DNA of 64,000 nt from Liolophura sinensis (GCF_032854445.1 NC_088302.1:1552001-1616000), one strand, 5' to 3'. Positions 31,745 to 45,967 are shown, counted from the stretch's first letter. Notes: generated by a model from the letters alone, not told the origin. A program made the numbers and translations.

Positions 31745-32948
31745 TGGTATATCACCATTTTCCTCAATCTCTAATTATAACCGGCCGGTACATCACCATT
31801 TTCTCATATCTCCTCTTTGAACCGACCACTATATCACCATTTTTCTAAATCTCACGTCTGAACAGGTTTAATTTGCTGATTTGCATAAATCTGTATTCTG
31901 AGTCTACTGATATGTCACCACTTCCTAAGATTTACACGTGAACTGACCTGAACATGACGATTTCTCTCACATTTGAGCCCGCAGTTACATCACCATTTTC
32001 TTAAATCTCCCATCTGAATCGGTTGCTACATCGCCATTTTCTTAATCTCCAATCTGAACCGGTCGATACATCACCATTTTCTTAAATCTCCCATCTGCAC
32101 CGGTCGCTACATCGCCATTTTCTTAAATCTTCCATCTGCACCGGTCGCTACATCGCCATTTTCTTAAATCCCCCATCTGCACCGGTCGCTACATCGCCAT
32201 TTTCTTAAATTTCCCATCTGCATCGTTCGCTACATCACCATTTTCTTAAATTTCCCATCTGAACCGGTCGCTACATCGCCATTTTCTTAAATTTCCCATC
32301 TGAACTGGTCGCTACATCACCATTTTATTAAATCTCCCATCTGAATCGGTCGCTACATCACCATTTTTTAAAATCTCCCATCTGCACCGGTCGCTACATC
32401 GCCATTTTCTTAAATCTCCCATCTGAACCGGTCGCTACATCGCCATTTTCTTAAATCTCCCATCTGAACCGGTCGCTACATCGCCATTTTCTTAAATCTC
32501 CCATCTGCACCGGTCGCTACATCGCCATTTTCTTAAATCTCTCATCTGAACAGGTCGCTACATCACCATTTTCTTAAATCTCCCATCTGAATCGGTCGCT
32601 ACATCGCCATTTTCTTAAATCTCTCATCTGAACAGGTCGCTACATCACCATTTTCTTAAATCTCCCATCTGCACCGGTCGCTACATCGCCATTTTTTTTA
32701 AATCTCTCATCTGAATCGGTCGCTACATCACCATTTTCTTAAATCTCCCATCTGCACCGGTCGCTACATCGCCATTTTTTTTTAAATCTCTCATCTGAAT
32801 CGGTCGCTACATCACCATTTTCTTAAATCTCCCATCTGCACCGGTCGCTACATCACCACTTTCTTAAATCTCCCATCTGCACCGGTCGCTACATCACCAT
32901 TTTCTTAAATCTCCCATCTGAACCGGTCGCTACATCAACATTTTCTTA
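31745..32948. repeat. Minisatellite, 41-bp unit, about 29 copies
   Basis: The unit reads tcgctacatcgccattttct then taaatctcccatctgaaccgg. Copies at the left edge (to about 31990) are diverged and those in the middle are nearly identical, the usual pattern of array ageing at the edge. On the minus strand each unit carries aaaatgg(c/t)g, which resembles the YY1/Pho site. Confidence 0.95.
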
Positions 32949-33846
32949 AATAAAATTTCCCCAACTCTCCCGTCTACGAGCACAAATTGGGGTATAGAAG
33001 CCCTTTATCTCCAATACGTGGGCACAAGGGTTTATAATGCTGAATGCTTTATATGTTGAAGGTTCAGTCAGTACCGTGAATAATAGATCCGTGTCATGAA
33101 TAGATATGGGTAACTAGATCCCGTGGAACTGGAGCATAAAACATGGCTTTGTATATTGTCATAGCTTGATTTGTATGAAATATTAGCTAAGAGACCGACT
33201 TTGTTGCATGCATGGTGTGCTGAAATTGAACAATACGTTGCTATGATGAAAATATTTGCCAATGTAAGTATTTTAGTCTAGACTAAAACAGAAACTCTTC
33301 CACTCCATATAGGCGCGGAGTACAAGGGTTCTCAGGCATGTTCGCTTCGGTCAGTGCCCGTTCATCCTGGACTCTTTGTGGCGCTGTAACTGCTCACCAA
33401 GCTAACGTAGAGCATGCAGGTGCGAATTTGTACAACAGGGATTTGCTTATTGCTGAAAATATTGCCGAGGAAGAGCGTTGAAGAAAGCAATTACGTGTAG
33501 GTGGTTTGGTGTAAATCTCACTGACTGAGTGTGCAAGTGTCACAATGGTAGGACAAATTGGAGAAAAAAAGATGAGAAACAATGAAAGTCAGACAAAATA
33601 GCACACACTTATGTGGCTTTATATTTTATGGTCTTAACCCAGCATTCTGCAGCATTTATGCAAGGTAAAGAACGTGGTTCAAATTACATTTATTTCATTT
33701 CCGTCCTTAAGTGTTAACATATAGGTTGTAGTGTTGGTGACGTAGAGAACAACATATTTCATCGCAAATCTTTTTTGTGGTGTTTGTAATATGAAACTAT
33801 TCATTTTGAAAGAAATAGTACAGTAATTGATATGAGCGATCTGTAC
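32949..33846. other. Unassigned DNA between two arrays
   Basis: No gene or element recognised. Confidence 0.45.
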
Positions 33847-34832
33847 TTCTTGTGTCCTGTATAACTATCTGTGTCCTGTATAACTATCTGTGTCCTGTAT
33901 GACTATCTGTGTCCTGTAGAACTATCTGTGTCCTGTAGAACTATCTGTGTCCTGTATGACTATCTGTGTCCTGTAGAACTATCTGTGTCCTGTAGAACTA
34001 TCTGTGTCCTGTATAACTATCTGTGTCCTGTATAACTATCTGTGTCCTGTATAACTATCTATGTCCTGTATAACTATCTGTGTCCTGTATGACTATCTGT
34101 GCCCTGTATAACTATCTGTGCCCTGTATAGCAATCTGTGTCCTGTATAACTATCTGTGTCCTGTAGAACTATCTGTGTCCTGTAGAACTATCTGTGTCCT
34201 GTAGAACTATCTGTGTCCTGTATGACTATCTGTGTCCTGTATGACTATCTGTGTCCTGTATAACTATCTGTGTCCTGTAGAACTATCTATGTCCTGTATA
34301 ACTATCGGTGTCCTGTAGAACTATCTATGTCCTGTATAACTATCTGTGTCCTGTATGACTATCTGTGCCCTGTATAACTATCTGTGTCCTGTTGAACTAT
34401 CTGTGTCCTGTAGAACTATCTGTGTCCTGTATAACTATCTGTGTCCTGTATAACTATCTGTGTCCTGTATAACTATCTGTGTCCTGTATAACTATCTGTG
34501 TCCTGTAGAACTATCTGTGTCCTGTATAACTATCCGTGTCCTGTATAACTATCTGTGTCCTGTATAACTATCTGTGTCCTGTAGAACTATCTGTGTCCTG
34601 TAGAACTACCTGTGTCCTGTATAACTATCTGTGTCCTGTATAACTATCTGTGTCCTGTAGAACTATCTGTGTCCTGTAGAGCTATCTGTGTCCTGTAGAA
34701 CTATCTGTGTCCTGTGTCCTGTATAACTATCTGTGTCCTGTAGAACTATCTGTGTCCTGTAGAACTATCTGTGTCCTGTTGAACTATCTGTGTCCTGTAG
34801 AACTATCTGTGTCCTGTAGAACTATCTGTGTC
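33847..34832. repeat. Minisatellite, 19-bp unit, about 52 copies
   Basis: The unit is ctgtgtcctgtataactat, with a major variant where tataac is tagaac and a rarer tatgac. One irregular unit (gtcctgtgtcctg, near 34706) marks a slippage event. The interspersed variants follow no simple higher-order pattern by eye. Confidence 0.95.
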
Positions 34833-37805
34833 CGCGCAGCTCCTATTCCCACTCCTTCATCAACTTTCTATCTGTACTTCATCAACGTTGTTTACTGTTG
34901 GGTTGTATTTTTAAAATATTTTGTACTTTCTCGTCTCTTTTACAAATGACCTTTCAAAACATGTCAGATGTTTAAATCTATAGTTGGAAATGCAAATAAA
35001 CGAATTCAAAGCTAGGATTTTGAGCTCTTGTTGCAATAAAAATGCAATCTTCATCGTGGACATTTATCGCTTTACTATTTACAGTTATACGGTAATCAAT
35101 TCCTCAACTTAAAATGATGTTGAAAGGGAAAAATTCGTAGCCTCAGAAATACTACGAGTAGGGAGTTTGATTTTAGCTTTGGACATGCTACGTGCTTTAC
35201 TCCCAGCAGTCTAATAGCATCAATGTAGGATTCTATCCATCTCCAAGCACTCTGATTGCATCAGTGTAGGATTCGATCCACCTCCCACATCATATTAACA
35301 CTGTAATCTATTAGGTTCAAATATACTCTCAAATATACTCTAGCATATAAGGGTACATTTCCACTGTCAGGAATTCATATTACTACTTTTCCAATTTACT
35401 TTACATACCAGAGAAAGATGTCAATACGAAAAATAAATATTATATCATAAAAGGTGTAAAACAAAATGCTTTTGTAGAGTCTTGCATGACTTTGCAATTA
35501 TCCATATACAAGGTAAGCTTTTGAAAGATTAACATTTAGATCTGGCAAACAATGCTGTAAGTCATTAGTGGGTTCCTTCCACCATGCACCTAGGAATTTA
35601 TGGCTCTTGCTTTTAATCGTCAAAGTGAAGGTTAGAGATACAAACAAGGATTGGCTATAAACCCGTCGGAAACAGAAGTCGCCTTCGCACCAGGTACTTT
35701 AACGAAACGTCCGATAAGAGACGGGGGCAGGGCCTAACGCCTGGTCTGTCACAGCACGTGGTAACCAGGTAACAGAGGGCATTAGCCAAATAAAACCGGC
35801 CTTTCATTGGTGCGATCGATTGTTTCACTTGATGACAATTACCCCTTTAGTACAGCAGCCATATATTATCCTGACTTCCACCGACTGGCCGCAGGCTGTG
35901 CAGGGGACCTACCTAAAACCCCATGGCTCGGGGGAAATGCAACAGTAAACCGACAATTATATATCTCCCAGCCACCGCCAATCGCATTCACCATCTCCTG
36001 TTAATATTATACCACGTGACAGCTCCGATTGATTGCTTTTCGCCCTTACCGCTTCATGTAAACGAAAAATAACGTGTTTTCAATAAACCGTCTGTCCATC
36101 AAGACCAGATGAATCATCTCCGGTTTTACCAGCTCCTGGCCTACTACACTCAGGCACGACTGTTGCACCAGATTTGACAAATACTCCACCATCTTCACCA
36201 GCACCACCCCGTTCCCCCCTCAAAATACCCTACATGTCTAACTATAATGCTGTCTACCCGACGTTACAGTCAGATGTATCTTTGGCTTTGGCATTCATTA
36301 GGTTAGGACACTTACTCACGCGCGATGTACAACAATTGTGACAGAGTTTTAACTGACGCTCGCCATAAGCATGGTTGCTACACGATACAATACATGTATG
36401 TATATTTGATCGCTTGAAATCATTAGTAAGCAATATTTATTTTCTGGTACCCGGCTTTGGAGACTACATCAAGGGCATTCAGTCGAGCCATTCCCAGGCC
36501 ATAATGCCAAAGTCAAATCACTTGGGCAAAACAATTGGATCTCTAAGTACTGTGTCGCCTTTGTCCAGCCCCGCGCGAACGGTGGGAGCTGAGCACAGCG
36601 AGCCTTGATTGGCCGACACCATCAAACCTACTGTACGCAGCTTATCGATCGAGCGAGTATGCGAGTGTGAATAAAGCTCAACATACACAGCATTTTCACT
36701 TTCATGCATCGCTTTACTGGCTTTATGCCGTTATGTAGTCTCTTTGTAATAAGCTTATGTACGCCGGCAGGGACTGTATATCCCGGCCGCACAGGTCCAG
36801 ACCGCAGACTAGGTTGACGCTGGTCGTCTGGTGTAAGACAGTGGTGCCGGTGGAGGAGAAATTTGGCAGAGACACAACTCGGTGGTTTCATCAGCAACCA
36901 TGGAGCCACCACACAGCATCCTCGTAAAAAACAAAGCAGGGTTTTTTGTTTTATGCTCCGGACACTGATCATGGCACAAACTATGCTGGCGACTCCATAT
37001 GGTAGCCGCAAGCAGGGCTTCCTGGCGGACTCACCGCCAACGGCCAATACTTCTGGCCAACAACAGGTGCCCCTGAAGTCAGTCTAATGGAAAATGCAGG
37101 GTTATGTCCCTGGTCCGCCAGTGGTGCAAAGGAGCCAGGACTTTCAAACAGTCAACAGCGACAATCAGAGAAAAAAAAAGAGCTCTTGTCGGTGTACCTA
37201 CGCCTGTTTTCTGTGGTTTAGAATGGACAGGATGCCACAAAGGACCACTGTCGATGTACCAACGCCCGTTTCTCTGGAACTCTGTGACTTGGTTCATCAG
37301 GTGCTCGGGATGGAGAGGATTCCGTGAAGAGACTATAGGGTCACGTAGGCATTTGTACTGAGCCAACTTCCTAAATGAGCTAACCCTCCTTATCCAGGTA
37401 AGGTTATTTTACTAATTGATCTCTGTAGTTTTACCTTGGTAGTTGTTTGATTCAGATACACCGAAGCACTCTTTAGTTATTAATTATTAGCGGGATTTTT
37501 TTTCTTTATTGAAGACAGTGTGTCAATCCATTTTAACAAGCTGCCGATTTTATGTATGTGGCGAACACGAAATGACTGTTTTTTTCGTGAATTTTATGGA
37601 AATTCGGTCTTGTAAATTTGTGAGATTCTCGGGCGCCTTCGTTCTGAGACACAGTTAGTCAAAAATACTATTAAAATGTTCTCAAACGGTGGGAAAAATA
37701 GGATTAAACTGGATAAGTATAAAAGAAATGAAACAGGCATCCGAGAGATACTTGAGTACAGCTTCTACTTTCTCTCCGTTCAACGTCTGAACTCATGAAA
37801 ATCAT
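34833..37805. other. Unique DNA, no gene seen
   Basis: About 3 kb. A roughly 45-bp imperfect duplication lies at 35197-35290 (gcatcaatgtaggattctat / gcatcagtgtaggattcgat). 35690-36050 is a non-repetitive, CpG-containing stretch with cacgtg cores at 35756-35761 and 36014-36019. Open frames at 36375-37366 overlap on both strands with no recognisable domain. Confidence 0.45.
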
Positions 37806-39030
37806 TGGTGCATGGACGTACATCTAACACGTATTAGTGATTAGGTGCATGGACGTACATCTAACACGCTTTAGCGGTTGGGAGCATGGACGTACATCTA
37901 ACACGCTTTAGCGGTTGGGAGCATGGACATACATCTAACACGCTTTAACGGTTGGGAGCATGGACGTACATCTAACCTGTATTAGCGTTTAGGTGCATGG
38001 ACGTACATCTAACCTGTATTAGCGTTTAGGTGCATGGACGTACATCTAACCTGTATTAGCGTTTAGGTGCATGGACGTATATCTACACGCATTAGCGGAG
38101 AGGTGCATGAAGGTACATCTAACACGTATTACCGATAAGGTGCATGGACGTACATCTAACCTGTATTAGCGGATAGGTGCATGGCCGTTCATCTAACACG
38201 TATTAGCAATTAGGTGCATGGACGTACATCTAACACGTATTACCGATTAGGTGCATGGACGTACATCTAACGCGTATTACCGATTAGGTGCGTGGATATA
38301 CATCTAAAACGTATTAGCGGAATCGTCCATTATAGGTACATCTAACCTGTATTAGCGGATAGGTACATGGACGTTCATCTAACACGCATTAGCGATTAGG
38401 TGCAGGGACTTTAATCTAACACCGTTAGTGGTTAGGTGCATGGGCGTACATCTAACACGTATTAGCGATTAGGTTCTTGGGCGTACATCTAACACGTATT
38501 AGCGATTAGGTTCATGGGCGTACATGTAACACGTATTAGCGATTAGGTTCATGGGCGTACATCTAACACGTATTAGCGATTAGGTTCATGGGCGTACATG
38601 TAACACGTATTAGCGATTAGGTTCATGGGCGTACATGTAACACGTATTAGCGATTAGGTTCATGGGCGTACATCTAACACGTATTAGCGATTAGGTTCAT
38701 GGGCACACATCTAACCCGTATTAGCGATAAGGCTCATGGACGTACAACTAATAAGTATTAGCGGAATGGTGCATGGACGTACATCTAACACGTATTAACG
38801 GAATGGTGCATGAACGTACATCTAACACGCATTAGCGGTTGGGAGCATGGCCGTACATCAAACCCGTGTTAGCGATAAGGTGCATGGACGTACATCTAAC
38901 AAGTATTAGCGGAATGGTGCATGGACGTACATCTAACACGTATTAGCGGAATGGTGCATGAACGTACATCTAACACGCATTAGCGGTTAGGTGCATGGAC
39001 TTACATCTAACACGTATTAACGGTTTCTTC
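37806..39030. repeat. Minisatellite, 37-bp unit, about 33 copies
   Basis: The unit reads ggtgcatggacgtacatcta then acacgtattagcgatta. Sub-blocks of variants cluster: 'gttgggagcatgg' near 37877-37960, 'acctgtattagcgtt' near 37975-38060, and 'aggttcatgggcgtacat' at about 38470-38705, showing local expansion of single variants. Confidence 0.95.
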
Positions 39031-41320
39031 GGTATTCTGATGCCGGAAGCCCATAACTAAGCGTTTACGGAGGGCTGTATTCATGAGCCCATGGGTGCTT
39101 TCTGCCTGAAGCTGTCGCACGTTTGCAATCTCCTCCCAGTCAAAGGTTTCAGGATCGATTTGTATATGTAATTAACCAATCAATTGGAGGAGACTTGTCC
39201 TATTGGGTCCAGTATCACTTTACCCTCTCAGGACGCTGGAAGACCTGTGCTAGGAGTATCACCGTGCTGCAGACGCCGGTTAAAACAACATTTCCTTCTG
39301 TGTGCTTCTAAGTGACTTTCTTTTAGTCCATATCGATTTGTTAACGAATCTCTTGAGGCAATAGAGAGAGAGAGTCTGTGAGAAAGAATTGTCCAAAAGC
39401 CTATTTTCCTTAAGCAGTTTCTCACACGTTTGGTGAAAATTTAAAATACATCTAACACAAGAGGTTTGACAAAGCATCCTATGTCCAAAATATATCTGCA
39501 TCTTTAAGATTGAATGTCCATATTACGTTTCTCCACAACAGAGCTGTGCAACCCAGTCCAAGGCTCTGTACTTACATATATATGACTTAACTGAACTTAA
39601 ATGAAAAAGGATGCAAACAGAAGCATTTCAGGTTTATGACACTGGGACTACGCTGTTACAAAGACACCTGTAACACAGCGGAGATTCCCCTCGAGAGCTT
39701 CTCTTAGATCCTGTCCTTCCCGATTGACGGCCACTCCATTTTTATCTCAAGGCCACACAGGCTTTACATCTGTGCCCTTTTATAGTGATGTAGAACATAA
39801 AGTACGCTCATCTCATCATTTACCACACGGAGCTTTGCGATACATAGCTTCTAGCGGAAAGGTAACGCGGGAAATTGTGAGGCTTTGCGAGACATAGTGG
39901 TACTCAAAAAGGCGTGTCCGGCAATGCCATCGGCGCCGGGTCATATTTGTAATGATTTGCGATGTTCCGTCAGTTCATTTCCACTAAAACTTTTATCCCG
40001 AAGTAATCTAGTATGGCACCTTTATGTCCTATACGTTATACTATCAAAATGACATTTTAGTGACTCAGAAAACTCCACATTTCCAAACTTTGTCTCACAT
40101 TATCTGAGACAAGTTGATCAGTTTGATGATCCACGTTATCGGACAAATGAATTCGATCTCAACAAGTTCGCTGATTGCAAAAAAAAAAAAAACATACGAA
40201 AACACTGCGTAGCCTGCCTACAAAGGACATCTTCTACTGACATTTGTAAAGGGTTAGGCCACACCAAGTTTTATTGTTGTTTTACGAGCAGAATAAATCT
40301 TTTTTCAATGTCATCGGAAGGCATAAAATACAATAAGAACTTGAAGATCATCTTGTTTGTGTAAAATGTGAATTATCCTGGCAGTTGTTTCAGTTGTAGA
40401 CAGATACACATAATCGGAAATCCAAGAAGAACAGCTAAATCAAGAGAGCCGACAAAATAAAAACGTTGATATTCCGTTTTTATTTTTATTCCATATTTAG
40501 ACATTTTAGAGTCGGCTTGTCCACGAAACACAAAATAAAATTGGCGTTGCCGTCTACACATTGAGTTCGTGATGAACGGGTGTGACAAAATTACCGGTAG
40601 AACTTTTACCCCTGTTTTGCGGAGCCCTCTTTAGACAGGTAGAAAACGCATAAGACCAGTCCTTCATCGCATAAAGGCGCGTCCCGATCCCCGGGCGCTG
40701 TTGATAAGTGTAACGGCGACACGAGACGTCTGGACTGACGTCCGTGCTTACCAGCTTGTCTCATTTGTCTCACATGTAATCGGTCTGTGATCGTGTTACT
40801 CTGAGAACGAACTAAGCTATAGAGGATTATCAATTTAGCTGACTGTCTTCTCCTATGATTGAAAGCTTAGAAGGAACAGTCGAGATAAGATTGATTCCCC
40901 GTGTCTGTGCTGTAAAGCCGTCTGTATAATGGTAGTTTGGGGAGGGATCTTAGACGTGTCGTGCTAAGTGCTGGGCGTATTTTACCTGGCTATGTGTGGA
41001 TTACTTTTTCTCGATGATTGAGAATGAGTGCACAAACTATATAGCTCGCCAAATATCGCAACAATCGCAACATTCACAACATTCACAATTCTACTGTTAT
41101 AAATTTTTTTAACTCAAACTGGTATATTTGTCACGATGTGTCACGGTGGGTCATTGCGTGACCATAGTCTACTGGTGGGCCTAGTTCCACAAAGCGGCAT
41201 ACGGCATTTCTTTATCGTACATTTGTCGTGCGATATTTTGTACGTCATTGTTACAGTACCATTGTCTTATATGTGCGATTATCGTACATGCATGACATGA
41301 AACTGGGCCTGGTCTACGTT
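39031..41320. other. Unique DNA, no gene seen
   Basis: No coding region, element or array recognised in about 2.3 kb. A poly-A run lies at about 40179-40191. Confidence 0.45.
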
Positions 41321-41324
41321 CTTA

Positions 41325-41462
41325 GCATGCACACCACAATACGCATGAGCGTACACACCATAATGCGCATGAGCGTACACGCAATAACACGCATGAGCTT
41401 ACACACTACAATGCGCATAACCGTACACACCATAATGCGCATGAGTGTACACACAATAACCC
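41325..41462. repeat. Minisatellite, 24-bp unit, about 5-6 copies
   Basis: The unit reads cgtacacaccataatgcgca then tgag, with variants caataaca and ctacaatg. It runs straight into the (AT)n tract. Confidence 0.88.

Positions 41463-41464
<2 letters not shown>

Positions 41465-41544
<80 letters not shown>
41465..41544. repeat. Microsatellite (AT)40
   Basis: Eighty bases of perfect alternating AT. Such tracts can extrude cruciforms and are prone to length change and to sequencing error. Confidence 0.97.
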
Positions 41545-41546
<2 letters not shown>

Positions 41547-42782
41547 GTTGATCCCAAATTAAAGTTTATCATTTATCGCCATTAATCAAGATTATCACTC
41601 AAGATTAATCTGTTGTTGTGTTCAACAAATTCTGTGCTCAGTTTCCCAAGCATGGTTTAAAATTTTTGTTATCGTATTCTCAGCCGAGTAGCATTGTGTA
41701 CATGTATCTTTCAGCAAAATTCTTTTACCATGACTCAGGTAAAAATACATCCATTCTGGCGGATGACTAGTATTTTGTATATATTTCCCAAGCATTGTGC
41801 AGTCACTGTGCTCTTGTTTTTGTATTGTTCAAAGTTTGTTAGATTGATTGAGTAGGATTTGCGCGACCAACCTTTTAATTCAGCCTATAATTTAACCGTT
41901 TAATCCAACCTTTGTATGCAACCTTTCAAAGCGCATGGTCGCCCGGAGACAAATACTAAATTATGGATTTGGAAACATTTTACCCGGTGTATAAACCTTG
42001 CCATAGTATCGTCATTAGACAATTGCGTCAAATGTTAATCATTCCCTAAACTACCATTTTATAATTGTAAACGCGATATGTCGGTATGATACTTCGGTAT
42101 ATACGCACGCGCGGCTTGTGGGTGTCATTATCCAATTCAACTGTAGCGTTTGCGTGGAAGGTCCTTACTGGATGGGTCCGTGTCCTGACGGCTCGTGTCA
42201 TTGATGGAGATGAATAACTTCCCGCAGTTGTTGATAAGGTATCGCCAATCTCCCCCGCGGTGCGCCCATCAGCGTAACCGACGGCCTCCGAGGCTGATTC
42301 TCCTAAACGCTGCGCTATAGCCAGGTTTTATTCAGGAGAATGCCAACCTACCTGTCTTCTAGTTTGATATCCGCGTTACGGGGAGGCCGTATAAGGGCTA
42401 GAGATTGGAAGGCTACACTTGTCAGGCTATCGCCTCGCTCCATGATCACAGCCGCTCTAAATGGCCCCAGTCTTTTTTAACCTGAAATGAAGAATGGACG
42501 CACGGGCATGAAGATTTTGTTGTTGTTTCTTTTTTTAGAAGGGTGAGGAGGGGAGAGTCTTTTTTTCCTTTTGTCATTTCATTTGCTTTTCAAAAACATA
42601 TCCACACTTCACAGAAAATTAATCTGTGGAAAAAGATTTTTGAAGCCTTTACGATTTTCCCACATTGAAATTTAACACAGCTGACGTGCTCAAGTTACCT
42701 TTGCTATTCCAACAGGTCTAAATCTCACAGGAAAAATGTTGAAGACTGCATTAATTAAATTCAGTCAGGCTGACAATTAATT
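41545..42782. other. Unique DNA, no gene seen; CpG-rich part 42060-42450
   Basis: No coding gene recognised. 42060-42450 is non-repetitive and CpG-rich relative to its surroundings, which makes it a possible regulatory stretch or unmethylated exon-flanking DNA, but I can name no element. Confidence 0.4.
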
Positions 42783-42822
42783 ATTCAATCAATCAATCAA
42801 TCAACCAACCAATCAATCAGTC
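42783..42822. repeat. Microsatellite (CAAT)n
   Basis: caatcaatcaatcaatcaac is followed by related units, about nine in total. It may be the tail of an unrecognised SINE, since family A tails elsewhere are of the (AATC)n or (AAAT)n type. Confidence 0.85.
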
Positions 42823-42959
42823 TTCTAGCGAAATGTTACAACCCTTTTCAGCATTTAGCTATCGGCAGTTATAATCAGTAATTTATTTACATATTTCATT
42901 TGAGCCCAAAATGAGAAGAATTGGAGAGTTTTTGGCGTTGTAGTTACTGACTAAAGAGG

Positions 42960-43056
42960 TAAGAAACAGTGATCCTTAGCCCTGACATGCCGACACCATC
43001 TCCATGTAGTTGGGACTGTGAAAGAATAAAAGTTCACTCATTCACTCAAACATTCA
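42960..43056 (+). mobile_element. Possible LINE or SINE 3' end
   Basis: The phrase gtgaaagaataaaagttcac followed by tcattcactcaaacattcac resembles the (CACT)n-tailed 3' end of the LINE at 18915-19043. The match is short and no coding part precedes it. Confidence 0.35.
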
Positions 43057-45967
43057 CTTTGATTTTATCAGTTATGTTACTGACCACCAAGTCCTTTTAC
43101 TCCTTTTTTATTCTAAATGGCTAAAAATATGCGTATATATACTCGGGGGTTGTGAAGATGAACTGTATTTCTTTAAATACCTGCAAAATGCATATATGTA
43201 TAACAGCCATTTAAACAAACGTTGATAATATATGTTTTGAAGTTGATTTTCGTGACAAGACTCAGACAAGACGCACTTTTTGAAAATATGTTTCCCGGAC
43301 ACAAAATCAACATTTTTTCACGTATAGATACAGATTTTATACGCATGGGTTGTTCATTGGTTGGCAAAAGAATTTAAATCTTCTCTGCGCCGATGGATGG
43401 CGTCTATGGCTATATTTCCGTCGTCGTGTTATAGACTACCAGCGGGCTTCGCGATCATATGTATAGGACACGTGTCTCTCAGGGGGCACTGCTTACTCCA
43501 CGCGCTGCAATATACTATCCAAGTATTGACGTAATAATAATTATCACATACATTTGTCTGAATTAATTTTCCAAAATGACAGCATCATAGAGCTCATGGC
43601 AGTAAAACACACTTTATTCGGATGTTTAAAAGCTTTTCGTCTCGAGTTGTCGCAATATGATACCAATTCCCATCTTTTTGTCGGTGTCCCTGTCTCTTTA
43701 TCGCTTGTGCCATTATCTTCTTATAAATCTCATCACTTCCATAAATCATTTATGAAAACAGTTATTTTTTGCACTGCCTTCCTTACATTGCTGTTGAATC
43801 AGTAAATGATGTATATTCTCCTTCTCTGCAAGCTGTTCCCAGGCTTTGTTATTTATACACAAGCCTTAAGACATAAGCGCCATTGTTCAAAGAGTGGGTT
43901 TAAAATTTGATCTAAAATTCTGGATTCAGGTCCACAAAGATATCATTAGACAATATTGAGTGCAATTCCCATGGTGACGAATGCCTTTTAATGTATATTT
44001 CCATGAGTCCTTAAATGACCCATTTAGACTGCCTGATTGAATCTAGCTGTAAGTTCTCTGTTGAGGTTGTAAGTCACCAAACGCCGGTCAGAAGGCGATG
44101 GTTTTTGTATTGGTTGCCCGGTTGATTTAGCAGTCAACAGGGACGCCATTGTATTAGAGAAGTTTGAGTATACGCCACTGATCACAAGCAAAATAACCAT
44201 TTGTATATCAATAAGCATACTGCTTTGTTAGTTACAGACTATAAGCCTGCCACAGCTTTTCTAACCAGTTCTAGGATATCCTATATACATGCACATGACT
44301 GGGTAGACGTTTTCGTAACAGTTCTCAGCACACAGAAAAGATCCACAGTTCTCAGCACACAGAAAAGATCCACAGTTATGCACCATTTTCACACACCTGT
44401 TCGCTAAAGTGTCTTCAAAATGTAATACTTTATTTTTAATGATAAAATATATCGATCATTGCAGTGGTTTGAAGCTATATACAACACAAACTAGATCGTA
44501 AATGTGTGCGACCAGAACCTTTGGTAAGATATGTAGGGAACATATACATCTTTTTCAGAAGGTCCCATTTTGACAAAAGGAACTAGTTAATTATGTCAGT
44601 ATTACACACGCAGTTTGTGTGTGATTGTAAGGAAGGGGCCTAGTGCTAGTTACGATGAACTCGTACAAGCTGGGTTTAAATGTGACATTGACACATGGAG
44701 AAAACATACAGTCTGCGGCCGTTTGCGTGCACATGTTAACGTGAACCTCCTCGTGCTTACCGAATGTGAAAGTTCTGTGCGGCGTGGTTGCTAAATAGTG
44801 TTTGAATAATTTGCTGCTCTGGATACACATAGGGTATTTAAAGCAAACGTACTGTTTTAAAGTTTTTTGTCTAAAACTCAGTTTGTTGCGCAGATTTATT
44901 ATCCTGCTCCTCAACCTATTCACATATGAAAGAGCAACTTTCACTGCATTTTATGCATGTTTTAATTTGATTTTGGAGACAATACATTTGTTGGATTGTT
45001 CACTTTCAGGGCTTCACAAAGAGTATAAGTCTACACGGTTAATGCTCGAAATAAACACATTGCAAACATGCAAAAAGGTTGAAGAATTGCAGTGGTCTGT
45101 GATTTTTACATGAAATTTAATACGATTCCGTAAATACCATTGGAGACCGAAATGGTAAAAATATTCACAAAATGCATATTAGTTTGCCGGCTGACATTTT
45201 TTGGTATTAAAACCCGTTCAGGTGCACGTATAATATCACAAGAGGGACTCGGGATATATGCAAATAAGGGAGGCTCATCACTTCACAACTGTTATTGGTG
45301 TTAACTGATCGTAGCCAGAGGCGATCCCCCATTTAACGCTTTGGATACGACATTTCGCAAAATGTCAGCAATTCTGTGGGCAATTTCTATTCATATAAAA
45401 TAGCCGAAACTGTAAAGGCGATTGGGCATTGAAGGAGGCTTTATCAGTAGGTCGCTGGTGTTGGGACGTTATCGATGGTGAGTAGTTTCAAATGTTATCA
45501 GGACAAATTAGATGGCAGGTCCTTGTTGGTGGCCAGGCTCCGGCATGGCATTTCCGGGGAGCACTTATCGGCCGTACTGACCAGCCTGTGTACCCTCTGG
45601 GTGCCGCCTATATGTACACCAACGCTGATGGTCTTTGCTCTAGAACGCAAGTTATCATCAGTGGATGCCAACCTGTTACTAGCTGACGGGGTAGGCCTAC
45701 ATGATATACACATATATGTAGATGCATGTCGGGAGTCTGGCTGGCAGTGGTGTCTGGGGGCCATGGTGACGAAATGATGCTACGGTAGAATCTACTGATG
45801 ATGTACGAGCACACTATCAAGTCATGATTAGTGAATACACTCAACTTGAATGATGACGTCCACTGATATCTCAGTTCAGAGGCGTGTCGATACCAATAGC
45901 GCGTCTTGGAGCTGGTGTTTAGCGGTAGTTATCGGGTAAGCCATCAGCTGTGGAGAAAAGGACCCCA
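43057..45967. other. Unassigned DNA
   Basis: No gene recognised. A 27-bp perfect tandem duplication (cagttctcagcacacagaaa followed by agatcca) lies at 44320-44375. The open frames at 44591-45113 and 45475-45844 overlap on both strands and have no domain. Confidence 0.45.

Noticed and set aside
36375-37366. Cluster of open frames up to 139 codons on both strands
   Set aside because: Overlapping on both strands, no domain, no splice-site pattern that joins them.
44591-45844. Open frames of 88-117 codons on both strands
   Set aside because: No recognisable domain or conserved pattern; the lengths are not unusual for a 64-kb window.
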